From positions 62,001-126,000 of the forward strand of contig NZ_FOXO01000003.1 in NCBI RefSeq assembly GCF_900115735.1: 64,000 nt of DNA, read 5' to 3'. The notes under the pieces are model-generated. The model was not told the DNA's origin. It saw nothing but the letters and a program-made list of their open reading frames with translations, and did not search any database. Shown one piece after another: positions 1 to 7,678 of the stretch. The first letter of the stretch is position 1; each line of letters opens with the position of its first letter. The DNA is from Butyrivibrio proteoclasticus. Lineage in GTDB: Bacteria; Bacillota; Clostridia; Lachnospirales; Lachnospiraceae. The translations under genes and the position numbers were made by a program.

Positions 1-483
1 AATAGGATACGGCACAAAAGAAACTTTATAATTATAAGCGAATGTGCTCTGGTTCTTAACAACAAAGCTTCCGGATTTTTTTTGTATATACTCATATTCA
101 TCTACAAAATGAGATCTTGTAGAATTTCGATCCATTTCCTGAACCATTAAAATATCAGGATTTATCTCATCTATTCTGTCAATAATTCCATCAAGATTAT
201 GTCTGACTCTATCATATGTTGCAGTATTTACCATCTGCCCACCATCCATAAAGAAATCAGCATTGTCCCCAAGGGCTCCATATCCAATATTCCATGTCAT
301 TATCCTGATAGACTTATTGGTTTTTATTGTTTTGCCGCCATAATTTTCAATTTCCAGCTTTTCTACATCATCCGGTTTATACTCATCCATAGTAAGATAA
401 CCCAGTATTGTGACAAACAATAGCAAAACAAAAGCCAAAGCAGAACAAACTGTAATGATAAATGGTTTAACGATCTTTTTCAC
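1..483 (-). CDS. Endonuclease/exonuclease/phosphatase (EEP) family protein, membrane-anchored, 3' partial
   Basis: The gene runs off the left edge of the window, so only the N-terminal 161 codons are present. A GTG start at 483 follows a GGAGG ribosome site by a few bases. An N-terminal hydrophobic segment (about residues 6-28) should anchor the protein or serve as a signal. After a linker come the hallmarks of the EEP superfamily: RIMTWNIGYG (metal-binding Asn) and PDILMVQEMD (metal-binding Glu). Family members cleave phosphodiester or phosphomonoester bonds in nucleic acids, inositol phosphates or lipids. The anchor argues for an extracytoplasmic substrate, but the substrate cannot be told. 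A hairpin terminator sits directly upstream. Confidence 0.85.
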   Translation of the reverse strand, partial: MKKIVKPFIITVCSALAFVLLLFVTILGYLTMDEYKPDDVEKLEIENYGGKTIKTNKSIRIMTWNIGYGALGDNADFFMDGGQMVNTATYDRVRHNLDGIIDRIDEINPDILMVQEMDRNSTRSHFVDEYEYIQKKSGSFVVKNQSTFAYNYKVSFVPYPI

Positions 484-492
484 ATTTCCTCC

Positions 493-549
493 AAAAAAGA
501 AACTTCCGTTTCCAGGAATCTTACGAACACCTGGCAAACGGAAGTTTCT
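493..549 (-). terminator. Intrinsic terminator abutting the EEP gene ribosome site
   Basis: Left arm 498-516 and right arm 530-549 form a 19-bp stem with one bulged base. On the minus strand it is followed by six T residues (498-493). The T run ends one base before the GGAGG of the EEP gene, so the terminator occupies that gene's 5' leader. It ends the yihY/AI-2E/small-protein transcript and may let limited read-through into the EEP gene. Confidence 0.85.
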
Positions 550-560
550 AAAAAATACTT

Positions 561-770
561 TTAAAAATCTTCTTCCATAAGAGCAAGTTTTTTACCTCTT
601 GCTTTTCCTAATCCGTAACATACTGAAGCTACAACTATAACACAGACACAAGCAACAGCACATCCTATCATGAGCTTTTTTTGATCATCATCAAAGCCGT
701 TCCATATCTTCATGACATGATCAAACTTATCCTTAGCAAATTCAATTGCAGCATCCACAAATTCTGTCAT
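561..770 (-). CDS. Small single-pass membrane protein of unknown function (69 aa)
   Basis: The ATG at 770 is chosen over an upstream ATG at 788 because AGGAGGGGG lies 3-4 bases before it, and the upstream one would overlap the preceding gene's stop. The N-terminal half is amphipathic and charged (about residues 1-33), followed by one clear membrane segment rich in Val, Ala and Cys (about 35-56) and a short basic then acidic tail ending EEDF. I do not recognise a family. It is the last gene of a transcript with the AI-2E-family and YihY-family membrane proteins, separated by about 10 bases, and is followed by a strong terminator, so it is probably co-expressed with them. Confidence 0.7.
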   Translation of the reverse strand: MTEFVDAAIEFAKDKFDHVMKIWNGFDDDQKKLMIGCAVACVCVIVVASVCYGLGKARGKKLALMEEDF

Positions 771-780
771 AGTCCCCCTC

Positions 781-1953
781 CTATACATCTTTTTCTTTTA
801 TGACCTTATTGTAACTCTTTAGCTTTCTTTCCTCAAGTTTTTTAAGGCAATAGTCCTTCCAAACAAAGTCTATTATTGCTGCAAAAGGAATGGCTAAAAG
901 AATTCCTACAACTCCAAATAATCTGCCTCCCAAAATAATGGAGATCAGGATCATCAGAGGTGATACACCAAGACTCTCGCCAAAAAGCTTGGGCTTAAGG
1001 ACATAACCATCTATTGTCTGTAATATGATCGTAAATATCAGAAACCATACTGCATGCCATGGTTTTACAAGAACAAGGATAAATCCGCCAATGACCGCAC
1101 CAACAATAGGTCCAAATGTAGGAGCAAGATTGGTAACTCCAACAATTACTGAAATAAGCACAGAATAATTCATTCCTGTAATAAGCATAAATATGAAGTT
1201 GATAACACCCACGATAACGCCGTCAATAATATCAAAGCTTATATATCTGATGAGAATCTGATTACATCTCGCAAGAAAGTCTCCTGCATTAGTATATGTT
1301 TTCTCTTTTAATACAAGATTCATAACCCTTGATATTCCATTTATAAGTCTGTGCTTATCAAGCATAAGATAAATTGCCAGAATAAAAGCGATAACCGCAT
1401 CAAAAAAGCCTTTTCCAGCATTCAAAGATCCATCCAAAATATTCTGCATATTCTGCTGATTTGTAAAATACTTACTAATATTATCAAGAGCTCTTTCACC
1501 AAGACCAGCAAGTCCGCTAATGTCTATTCCCAAGACCTTATTGCCGGACTGACTCTCAAAGCTATCGAGTAACTGCTGTGATGAAGCTATGTATGATCCC
1601 AGATTCGAGGCAAAAGTCGCCACGCTGTCTGCAACCTGAGGAATAAGTGCAACAAACAAAAGAACTACCGCGGCTATGATAACAACTATTGTTGTCGCAA
1701 CCGATAGCTTCCACTTTGTCTTTTCATTCTTGATTTTTTTAAAAACAGAGCCGTTAAAAGTACGGGCTAACGGATCAAAAATATATGCTATTACTGCTCC
1801 TATAACCACAGGTTTGATAAATCCATATAAATCCCCAAATAAACGAAAAATTTCAGGAAGATGTGACAACAGCATATAAAATAAAACTGCAGAGCAGGTT
1901 GCAATCGAATAAGACACCCACCTTTTCTTAAACCACTTACCATTGAATTTCAT
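781..1953 (-). CDS. AI-2E family transporter (PF01594, YtvI/PerM-like)
   Basis: This 390-residue protein has about eight hydrophobic segments. Its pattern is typical of the AI-2E/PerM family: two N-terminal helices, a long soluble loop (about residues 110-180), then a helical C-terminal half with the family motif LAPTFGPIVGAVIGG near residue 265 and a proline/glycine-rich segment near 330. Length fits the family. Members have been linked to autoinducer-2 export, sporulation (YtvI) and Na+/H+ exchange, so the substrate is uncertain. AAGGAGGT precedes the ATG at good spacing. It lies 25 bases downstream of the YihY-family gene and just ahead of a small membrane protein, forming a three-gene membrane operon. 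Confidence 0.88.
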   Translation of the reverse strand: MKFNGKWFKKRWVSYSIATCSAVLFYMLLSHLPEIFRLFGDLYGFIKPVVIGAVIAYIFDPLARTFNGSVFKKIKNEKTKWKLSVATTIVVIIAAVVLLFVALIPQVADSVATFASNLGSYIASSQQLLDSFESQSGNKVLGIDISGLAGLGERALDNISKYFTNQQNMQNILDGSLNAGKGFFDAVIAFILAIYLMLDKHRLINGISRVMNLVLKEKTYTNAGDFLARCNQILIRYISFDIIDGVIVGVINFIFMLITGMNYSVLISVIVGVTNLAPTFGPIVGAVIGGFILVLVKPWHAVWFLIFTIILQTIDGYVLKPKLFGESLGVSPLMILISIILGGRLFGVVGILLAIPFAAIIDFVWKDYCLKKLEERKLKSYNKVIKEKDV

Positions 1954-1977
1954 AACTACCTCCTTAAAGGAAAATGA

Positions 1978-2895
1978 TCATCCAAATTCATCATATTTTC
2001 TGGGTTTTCTCAGTTGCTTTGTACTTTTCTTTTTAGCTTTTTTCCTAACTGTTTTCTGATGATGGTCCTGATATAAAAGCTTAACCGCAGGATGAAAAAA
2101 TCTGTTGATAAAAGCCCCAATAAAAAAAATATACATACAGGAATACAGCCAAAACATCATGATCACAGGCGTAGCCAGACTCCCGTAAAGAGAATAGTTG
2201 TCAGTCAGATCAACATAAACAGAGAATATCCATGAAAAGACATACCAGACAACTGCTGAAAAAACTGCTCCCGGAAGCTGATATATAAATTTAAATTTTG
2301 CACTTGGAACATAGGTATAAATAAGTGCAAACATAAAAAGCGCAATTCCTATAACAAGTATAAATCTAAAATTAACCAGAAATGTAAAAACATATGAAAC
2401 CGGCAAATACAATTTAATAAAAAATCCTTCTATCAGTTTTCCAAAAACCATGAGCACCAACATAAGGAGCATGATAACGATCATTACCAATGTATAAGCC
2501 GAAGCAATGAGTCTTAAATAAAAATAATTTCTTCGTTCATCAATGTCATAGATACAGTTAAGCCCTCTGATAAGAGCTAGCATTCCAAGTGATCCCGCCC
2601 AGATAGTTATGATAGCAGAAAAAGACAATATAGCCGGAGACTGCATATAGGCTTCGTCAACAAGTCTTACAATGATATCATGGGCAAAATACGGTGTAGC
2701 CTGAATAATAGCTCGCACCAGATCCTCTTTGGTAGCTGTAGTGTATGGCAATATAGATGTAATCAAAAGAAGCAGGGGGATAAAAGAAAGTATAAGAAAA
2801 AAAGCTGTGCTGCTTGCAAATGCTGCGATATTCTTTTTTTGCATTTTCGTAGCAAAGTCCACTCCCATTGCTATAAGTGCAGCTTTTACATTCAT
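1978..2895 (-). CDS. YihY/virulence factor BrkB family membrane protein
   Basis: A 305-residue integral membrane protein with about six transmembrane segments. It shows the YihY/BrkB family pattern: a hydrophobic N-terminus with SFIPLLLLITSILPY near residue 37, and a conserved C-terminal core reading YGSLATPVIMMFWLY near residue 240. The tail (last 30 residues) is very rich in Lys and Arg and should be cytoplasmic. The family was once called ribonuclease BN, which is now known to be wrong; its true function is unsettled. AGGGAG precedes the ATG. It is the first gene of a transcript that continues through the AI-2E-family gene. Confidence 0.88.
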   Translation of the reverse strand: MNVKAALIAMGVDFATKMQKKNIAAFASSTAFFLILSFIPLLLLITSILPYTTATKEDLVRAIIQATPYFAHDIIVRLVDEAYMQSPAILSFSAIITIWAGSLGMLALIRGLNCIYDIDERRNYFYLRLIASAYTLVMIVIMLLMLVLMVFGKLIEGFFIKLYLPVSYVFTFLVNFRFILVIGIALFMFALIYTYVPSAKFKFIYQLPGAVFSAVVWYVFSWIFSVYVDLTDNYSLYGSLATPVIMMFWLYSCMYIFFIGAFINRFFHPAVKLLYQDHHQKTVRKKAKKKSTKQLRKPRKYDEFG

Positions 2896-2920
2896 AACAA
2901 ATCTCCCTATTGGCAGTACA

Positions 2921-2956
2921 AAAGGAAAAAGCAGCCACTATTTCATGGCTGCTTTT
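2921..2956 (-). terminator. Intrinsic terminator, probably of the 6S-like RNA
   Basis: Perfect 11-bp stem (2927-2937 with 2946-2956) around an 8-base loop. On the minus strand it runs into TTTTTCCTTTT. It lies just upstream of the YihY-family gene and about 50 bases beyond the end of the structured region at 3000-3190, so it most likely ends that RNA and separates it from the membrane-protein operon. Confidence 0.75.
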
Positions 2957-2994
2957 GATTCCTAATTGACCCCAAAATGCCGTTTCCTGTTATT

Positions 2995-3190
2995 TGACTC
3001 CTAGCTAACGCCAGGTGGGTTACCGCAACCATTATCGCTGTCTTCCTCTCCCAAAGCTTGTTCTGCGCATGCGCAGAGCCGAAGGCGTGACATAAAAAAT
3101 GGTGATGTAGGAGTCCCGTTTAAAGTAATGTAGGTTCAAATTACACAGGAGATGTCGGACACCCCAGGAGAAGTACTTGTGTACTTCTAA
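2995..3190 (-). ncRNA. ssrS: Probable 6S RNA (ssrS-like) structured noncoding RNA
   Basis: About 195 bases between pepP and the YihY gene hold no credible coding frame but show dense structure. A good promoter (TTGAAA, 16 bases, TATAAT at 3223-3196) starts transcription near 3188, and a terminator follows at 2956-2921. CTCCTGG near the 5' end can pair with CTAGGAG near the 3' end to close a long rod. An apical hairpin contains TGCGCATGCGCA. Length, closing stem and apical hairpin fit bacterial 6S RNA, which binds the housekeeping RNA polymerase. The extra hairpin at the very 5' end (arms AGAAGTAC/GTACTTCT) is unusual. A covariance search against RF00013 would settle it; the class is an inference, the RNA unit itself is well supported. 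Confidence 0.6.
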
Positions 3191-3195
3191 ACTCT

Positions 3196-3223
3196 ATTAT
3201 ATTCAAAACGCCTTATTTTTCAA
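3196..3223 (-). promoter_or_regulatory. Sigma-A type promoter of the 6S-like RNA
   Basis: On the minus strand TTGAAA (3223-3218) and TATAAT (3201-3196) are separated by 16 bases. It lies downstream of the pepP stop codon, so the RNA below is an independent unit and not just a 3' UTR. Confidence 0.7.
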
Positions 3224-3269
3224 GGGGCTTCACGTTTTTTAACACTATTTTTATGAAAACTTAAACTTA

Positions 3270-5093
3270 TTAAATTGCCCTTGTAGCCTCTTTTAACCAC
3301 TTCTTTACATCTTCATCATCGATGAAAGGAGACACCTTTTCATAAACCATCTTGTGGTAATTGTTGAGTTTTTCAATATCCTTAGGCTGCATATACTTCT
3401 TATCAATTGCCTCGAGATCAATAGGTGCATAAGTAAGATGGTCGAATCCAAGGAATCTTCCATACTCATTAGTTTCTCTTTCAACTACCTCAACAATATT
3501 CTCAATTCGAATACCGTGGCTTCCTTCAATGTAAACGCCTGGTTCATCAGAAACTATCATACCCGGCTGAAGAACTGCTTCATGCATGCCTTCATTGAAT
3601 CTCCATCTGATGCTATGAGGTCCCTCATGAACGTTAAGCATATATCCGATTCCGTGCCCTGTTCCATGGTTATAATCAATGCCCATTTCCCAAAGTGCCA
3701 TTCTTGCAAAAGTATCCACGTTTCTGCCGGTACAGCCTTCCATAAATTTGGAAGATGCAAGGTTAAGCATTCCCATTACAGTTGCTGTGTAGTGCTTCTT
3801 TATTTCATCTGAAATCTCACCCACTACTATAGTTCTGGTAACATCAGTTGTTCCGCCCATATATGTAGCGCCTGAATCAACAAGCAGCATACCATCAGCT
3901 TTAACTTCAGCTGCGTTATCTTTAGTAGCCTCATAATGAGCCATTGCAGCATTAGATTTGTAAGCGCTGATAGTAGGGAATGAAAGCTCTATAAAGCCCG
4001 GCAGTTCTGCTCTCATGCCATCAAGCTTTTCAGCAGCAGTATACTCAGTCATAGGAATCTTTCCAACATTCTTTTTTACCCAATAAATAAACTTGGTAAG
4101 AACAACGCTGTCCTTTAAATATACTTCTCTGATGTTTTTCAGTTCAGTGTCATTTTTAACAGCCTTCATAATCTCGGTAGGGTCTTTCTCATTTTTCAAA
4201 AGAACTCCTGCCTCTTTTGTTCTGTCAAGAAGTGTTTTATATGTAAGGAAATTAGTGTTTCTCTTATCGCAAAGAACATTTCCATCAAGTTTAACTTCTG
4301 AGATAAAATTCATTACCTCATGATAATCTTTGAGCTCGATGCCCACTTTGTCGCAGTATGCTCTTACTTCATCTGTCACCTCTTTTTCCTGAACAAAGAG
4401 AACAAATCTGTCAAAAGTAATATATGCATAAGCAAGCGCAACAGGATTGCATTCAACATCGCTTCCACGAAGGTTTGTAAGCCACATGATATCATCAAGC
4501 TTACTTAACAGATGGGCAGTTGCTCCGAACTCTCTCATCTTGCTTCTGACATTTGCAAGCTTCTCCTTAAATGATCTGCCACAAAGCTCGTCAGACAGTA
4601 CATACATATCGTGACAAGGAAGTGCAGGTCTGTCAGTCCAGACATCCTCAGCAAGATCTTTATCGATCTTGTATTTTACAGCTTTGCCGGAAAGCTTTTT
4701 CTCATAATTCTCACCAACACTGGTTGATATAACTTTTCCATCAAAGCCTAATGTCTCTCCATCTTTCATATTGTCAAAAAGAAATTCTGCAATTGTAGGA
4801 ACACCCGGATTGAGCATCATAAAGAGTTCTACTCCTGTGCCCTTCATCTGATTCTCTGCCTGGATGAAATATCTTCCATCAGTCCACATTCCTGCAAAAT
4901 TCTGTGATACTACCAGTGTTCCGTTAGATCCGTCAAATCCGCAGAAATACTCTCTTACTTTGAAGAAATCTGCAGAATATTCAGAATTGTGATAGTCTGA
5001 AGTTGGCATAATATAGTAATCAATGCCGTTTTTTGCCATTGCAGCGCGCAATTTCTCAAGTCTGTCTTTTATAACTGTATTCTCTTTTGCCAT
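3270..5093 (-). CDS. pepP: Xaa-Pro aminopeptidase (M24 family, long form)
   Basis: A 607-residue aminopeptidase P: it removes N-terminal residues preceding proline from peptides in the cytoplasm. It has the three-domain layout of the long (eukaryote-like, about 600 aa) form: two creatinase N-terminal domains (about 1-310), the pita-bread M24 domain, and the M24 C-terminal extension (about 550-607). The dinuclear metal ligands are all present: Asp406, Asp417, His480 (in GTGHGIG), Glu517 (in DEPGVY) and Glu531 (in IRIEN). GCAGGAGG precedes the ATG. It is transcribed alone, divergently from deoC. No signal peptide. Confidence 0.95.
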   Translation of the reverse strand: MAKENTVIKDRLEKLRAAMAKNGIDYYIMPTSDYHNSEYSADFFKVREYFCGFDGSNGTLVVSQNFAGMWTDGRYFIQAENQMKGTGVELFMMLNPGVPTIAEFLFDNMKDGETLGFDGKVISTSVGENYEKKLSGKAVKYKIDKDLAEDVWTDRPALPCHDMYVLSDELCGRSFKEKLANVRSKMREFGATAHLLSKLDDIMWLTNLRGSDVECNPVALAYAYITFDRFVLFVQEKEVTDEVRAYCDKVGIELKDYHEVMNFISEVKLDGNVLCDKRNTNFLTYKTLLDRTKEAGVLLKNEKDPTEIMKAVKNDTELKNIREVYLKDSVVLTKFIYWVKKNVGKIPMTEYTAAEKLDGMRAELPGFIELSFPTISAYKSNAAMAHYEATKDNAAEVKADGMLLVDSGATYMGGTTDVTRTIVVGEISDEIKKHYTATVMGMLNLASSKFMEGCTGRNVDTFARMALWEMGIDYNHGTGHGIGYMLNVHEGPHSIRWRFNEGMHEAVLQPGMIVSDEPGVYIEGSHGIRIENIVEVVERETNEYGRFLGFDHLTYAPIDLEAIDKKYMQPKDIEKLNNYHKMVYEKVSPFIDDEDVKKWLKEATRAI

Positions 5094-5183
5094 TTAATAA
5101 ATCCTCCTGCAAAACACTATTTTATATTTTATGATTTAAGTATATAATTATCAATACATTCTTGATTTGAAAAAGGAGTTGTT

Positions 5184-5843
5184 ATGGAAGAAAAAGATAT
5201 TTTAAAGCTTATTGACCACACACTTTTAAAGGCTGATGCCACATGGGAGCAGATCGTTGCACTTTGCGATGAAGCAGTTAAATACGGAACTGCTACCGTA
5301 TGCATCCCACAGACATATCTTAAAAGAGTTCACGATAAATATGGCGACAGCTTAAAGCTCTGCACAGTTATTGGCTTCCCTCTTGGTTACAACTCAACTT
5401 CATCAAAAGTTGTAGAAGCAAAGGATTCTATCGCTGATGGTGCAGACGAAATTGATACTGTTGTAAATATCAGTGATGTTAAAAATCACAGATACGATGA
5501 GGTAAGAAAAGAGCTTAAGATGATCCGTGAGGCTTGCGGAGATAAACTCCTTAAAGTTATCATCGAGACTTGTTATCTTACAGAAGAAGAAAAGATTGAG
5601 CTTTGCAAGATCGTTACAGAAGCTAAGGCAGACTATATCAAGACTTCAACAGGCTTTGGAAGCGCAGGCGCTACTCTTGAAGATATCGAACTCTTCAAAA
5701 AGCACATTGGTCCTGATGTTAAGATCAAAGCTGCTGGTGGAATCCGTACAATAGAGGATGCTCTTGCTTATGCAAATGCAGGCTGCAGCCGTATTGGTTC
5801 TTCAAAGGTTGCTCCGCTTATCGCAGCAAAATATAACCTTTAA
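5184..5843 (+). CDS. deoC: Deoxyribose-phosphate aldolase
   Basis: A 219-residue class I aldolase that splits 2-deoxy-D-ribose 5-phosphate into glyceraldehyde 3-phosphate and acetaldehyde, the last step of deoxynucleoside salvage. The Schiff-base lysine is Lys153 in IKTSTGF; the catalytic partners Asp91 (EIDTVVN) and Lys182 (KAAGGIR) are also in place. Length is typical of the short bacterial form. AAAGGAG lies 5 bases before the ATG. The gene stands alone with a shared terminator to its right; no deoxynucleoside kinase, phosphorylase or transporter is nearby. Confidence 0.96.
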   Translation: MEEKDILKLIDHTLLKADATWEQIVALCDEAVKYGTATVCIPQTYLKRVHDKYGDSLKLCTVIGFPLGYNSTSSKVVEAKDSIADGADEIDTVVNISDVKNHRYDEVRKELKMIREACGDKLLKVIIETCYLTEEEKIELCKIVTEAKADYIKTSTGFGSAGATLEDIELFKKHIGPDVKIKAAGGIRTIEDALAYANAGCSRIGSSKVAPLIAAKYNL

Positions 5844-5885
5844 TTCTAATCAGAAAATACATGTCTCCCTAGGAGAATGCCAATA

Positions 5886-5921
5886 AAAAAACTCACACAG
5901 TTTTGTCTGCGTGAGTTTTTT
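5886..5921. terminator. Bidirectional terminator between deoC and citrate synthase
   Basis: Arms 5886-5900 and 5907-5921 form a 15-bp stem with one mismatch, flanked by A6 on the left and T6 on the right, so it can act on both converging transcripts. Confidence 0.85.
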
Positions 5922-5935
5922 ACATGTTATTCTAA

Positions 5936-7306
5936 TTATCGCTCCGACATAGGAACATATTCTTTTCGTGGCTCTATAGCCATATACGCAGGTCTTATTA
6001 TCTTACCATTATTAGCAAGTTCTTCCATTCTGTGTGCACTCCATCCAACAATCCTTGCAATAGCAAAAATAGTCGGGTAAAGTTCTTCCGGAAGTTCAAG
6101 CATTCTATAAACAAAACCAGAATAAAAATCCACGTTGGCACTTACGCCTTTATACATTTTCCTCTCACCGCTGATGATTCTTGGTGCAAGGCGCTCTATC
6201 ATTTCATAAAGAGCAAGTTCATCTTCTCTTTTCTTTTCAACAGCGAGCTTTTCTACAAAGCTCTTTAGTATCATAGCTCTTGGATCAGATTTAGAATAAA
6301 TAGCATGACCAATACCGTAAATCAGTCCTGATCTGTCAAATGCCTCTTTATTCAAAATCTTGTCCAGGTACGCTCCTACCTCTTCTTCATCTTTCCAGTC
6401 TTTTACATTTTCCTCAATATCATCAACCATGTGCACAACCTTGATGTTTGCGCCACCGTGACGAGGACCCTTTAAAGAACCAATTGCAGCTGCAATAACG
6501 GAGTAAGTATCCGTAAGGCTCGAGCTCACTACGTGAGTTGTAAAAGATGAATTGTTACCACCGCCATGCTCCATATGAAGCACCAGACAAATATCCAAAA
6601 GCTTGGCTTCAAGCTCCGTATACTTGCTGTCAGGTCTAAGCAGATAAAGAATCGTCTCTGCTGTAGAAAGTTCCTCCCTTGGCGGATGGATAATAAGGGA
6701 ATTGCCTTCATGATAATGATTGTAAGCATGGTACCCGTAAATTGATAAAAGCGGGAACATGCTGATCAACTGAAGTGACTGCCTAAGTACATTAGGAAGT
6801 GAAACATCATCAGCAAGATCGTCATAGGCATAAAGAGTCAGAACACTTCTTGCAAGGGTGTTCATCATGTCACGGCTTGGAGCCTTCATGATGACATCTC
6901 TTACAAAGCTCGGTGGAAGACTCTTATAAAATCCAAGTAATTTTTCAAATTCAAACAGCTCTTTTCCAGAAGGAAGTTTATCAAATAAGAGAAGGTATGC
7001 GCATTCTTCAAACGCAAATCTGTTCTCTTTAACTGCAGCATCGATCAGGTTGTGGACATCATAGCCTCTAAAGTATATTTCACCGTCTTTCGGTATTTCT
7101 TTGCCATCAACAACCTCTTTGGCAATGATCTCTGAAATCCTTGTAAGACCGGTAAGTACACCCTTTCCGTTTAAGTCTCTAAGTCCTCTCTTAACATCAT
7201 ACTTGATAAAAAGATCATTCTCAATCTGATCAGCAGCTTCTGAAAGCTTAGATAACTCAACAATCTCCGGTGTGTTATCCGAGTAGTACCCTTTTCCTAA
7301 ATCCAT
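5936..7306 (-). CDS. gltA: Citrate synthase
   Basis: This 456-residue enzyme condenses oxaloacetate with acetyl-CoA to citrate. It carries the family's catalytic residues: His in LHMEHGGGNNSSF, His in GPRHGGAN, and Asp in NVDFYSGF. I start it at the ATG at 7306, because AGGAGG sits five bases upstream; the longer GTG frame at 7312 would overlap that ribosome site. The N-terminal 90 residues are longer than in minimal citrate synthases, as seen in several Clostridia. It is the last gene of a thrC / small membrane protein / gltA operon. In a fermentative anaerobe it probably feeds an incomplete TCA branch towards 2-oxoglutarate and glutamate; that is an inference. Confidence 0.95.
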   Translation of the reverse strand: MDLGKGYYSDNTPEIVELSKLSEAADQIENDLFIKYDVKRGLRDLNGKGVLTGLTRISEIIAKEVVDGKEIPKDGEIYFRGYDVHNLIDAAVKENRFAFEECAYLLLFDKLPSGKELFEFEKLLGFYKSLPPSFVRDVIMKAPSRDMMNTLARSVLTLYAYDDLADDVSLPNVLRQSLQLISMFPLLSIYGYHAYNHYHEGNSLIIHPPREELSTAETILYLLRPDSKYTELEAKLLDICLVLHMEHGGGNNSSFTTHVVSSSLTDTYSVIAAAIGSLKGPRHGGANIKVVHMVDDIEENVKDWKDEEEVGAYLDKILNKEAFDRSGLIYGIGHAIYSKSDPRAMILKSFVEKLAVEKKREDELALYEMIERLAPRIISGERKMYKGVSANVDFYSGFVYRMLELPEELYPTIFAIARIVGWSAHRMEELANNGKIIRPAYMAIEPRKEYVPMSER

Positions 7307-7332
7307 ACGCACCTCCTGTTATATAAGCATTT

Positions 7333-7674
7333 TTAGTAGAATTTCTTTTTCCCTTTCTCAATAAAGAGATTACCAATGATATAGAATGCAAGAACAATAA
7401 TGTAAACAATAGCATGCAGGTCAGGTCTTGCATACAAGTCACATCCGATTCCCACAAGTCCTAATACAATCAGTATCAGTCCCTGCAAAAAATGTCTTGG
7501 GAAAGCATAAGTCTTGAAGCCTTCCCTGTCTTTCATTTTTTTGACATTAACTGAAGGAGGAACCATTATTCCTACTTTTATTATATCATTAGCTTTCATC
7601 TGCTCGGCATAATAAATTATGATTACGCCGCCAAAAACAATCAAAATATCGAATATATTACTGAATGAATCCAT
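7333..7674 (-). CDS. Small three-helix membrane protein of unknown function
   Basis: A 113-residue protein with about three hydrophobic segments (residues 7-24, 60-80 and 86-106) and a basic C-terminus ending EKGKKKFY. The loop after the first helix contains a conserved-looking VGIMVPP. I recognise no named family. It starts 4 bases after the thrC stop and ends 26 bases before the citrate synthase start, so the three genes form one transcript. Whether its job relates to either enzyme cannot be said from sequence. Confidence 0.75.
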   Translation of the reverse strand: MDSFSNIFDILIVFGGVIIIYYAEQMKANDIIKVGIMVPPSVNVKKMKDREGFKTYAFPRHFLQGLILIVLGLVGIGCDLYARPDLHAIVYIIVLAFYIIGNLFIEKGKKKFY

Positions 7675-7678
7675 TTAC

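Noticed and set aside
2680-2965. Plus-strand frames over the YihY gene start
   Set aside because: They are shadows of the YihY coding sequence, with no start signals.
3100-3150. tRNA (GGTTCAAATT resembles a T-arm)
   Set aside because: The cloverleaf cannot be completed: no acceptor stem or anticodon arm at proper distance.
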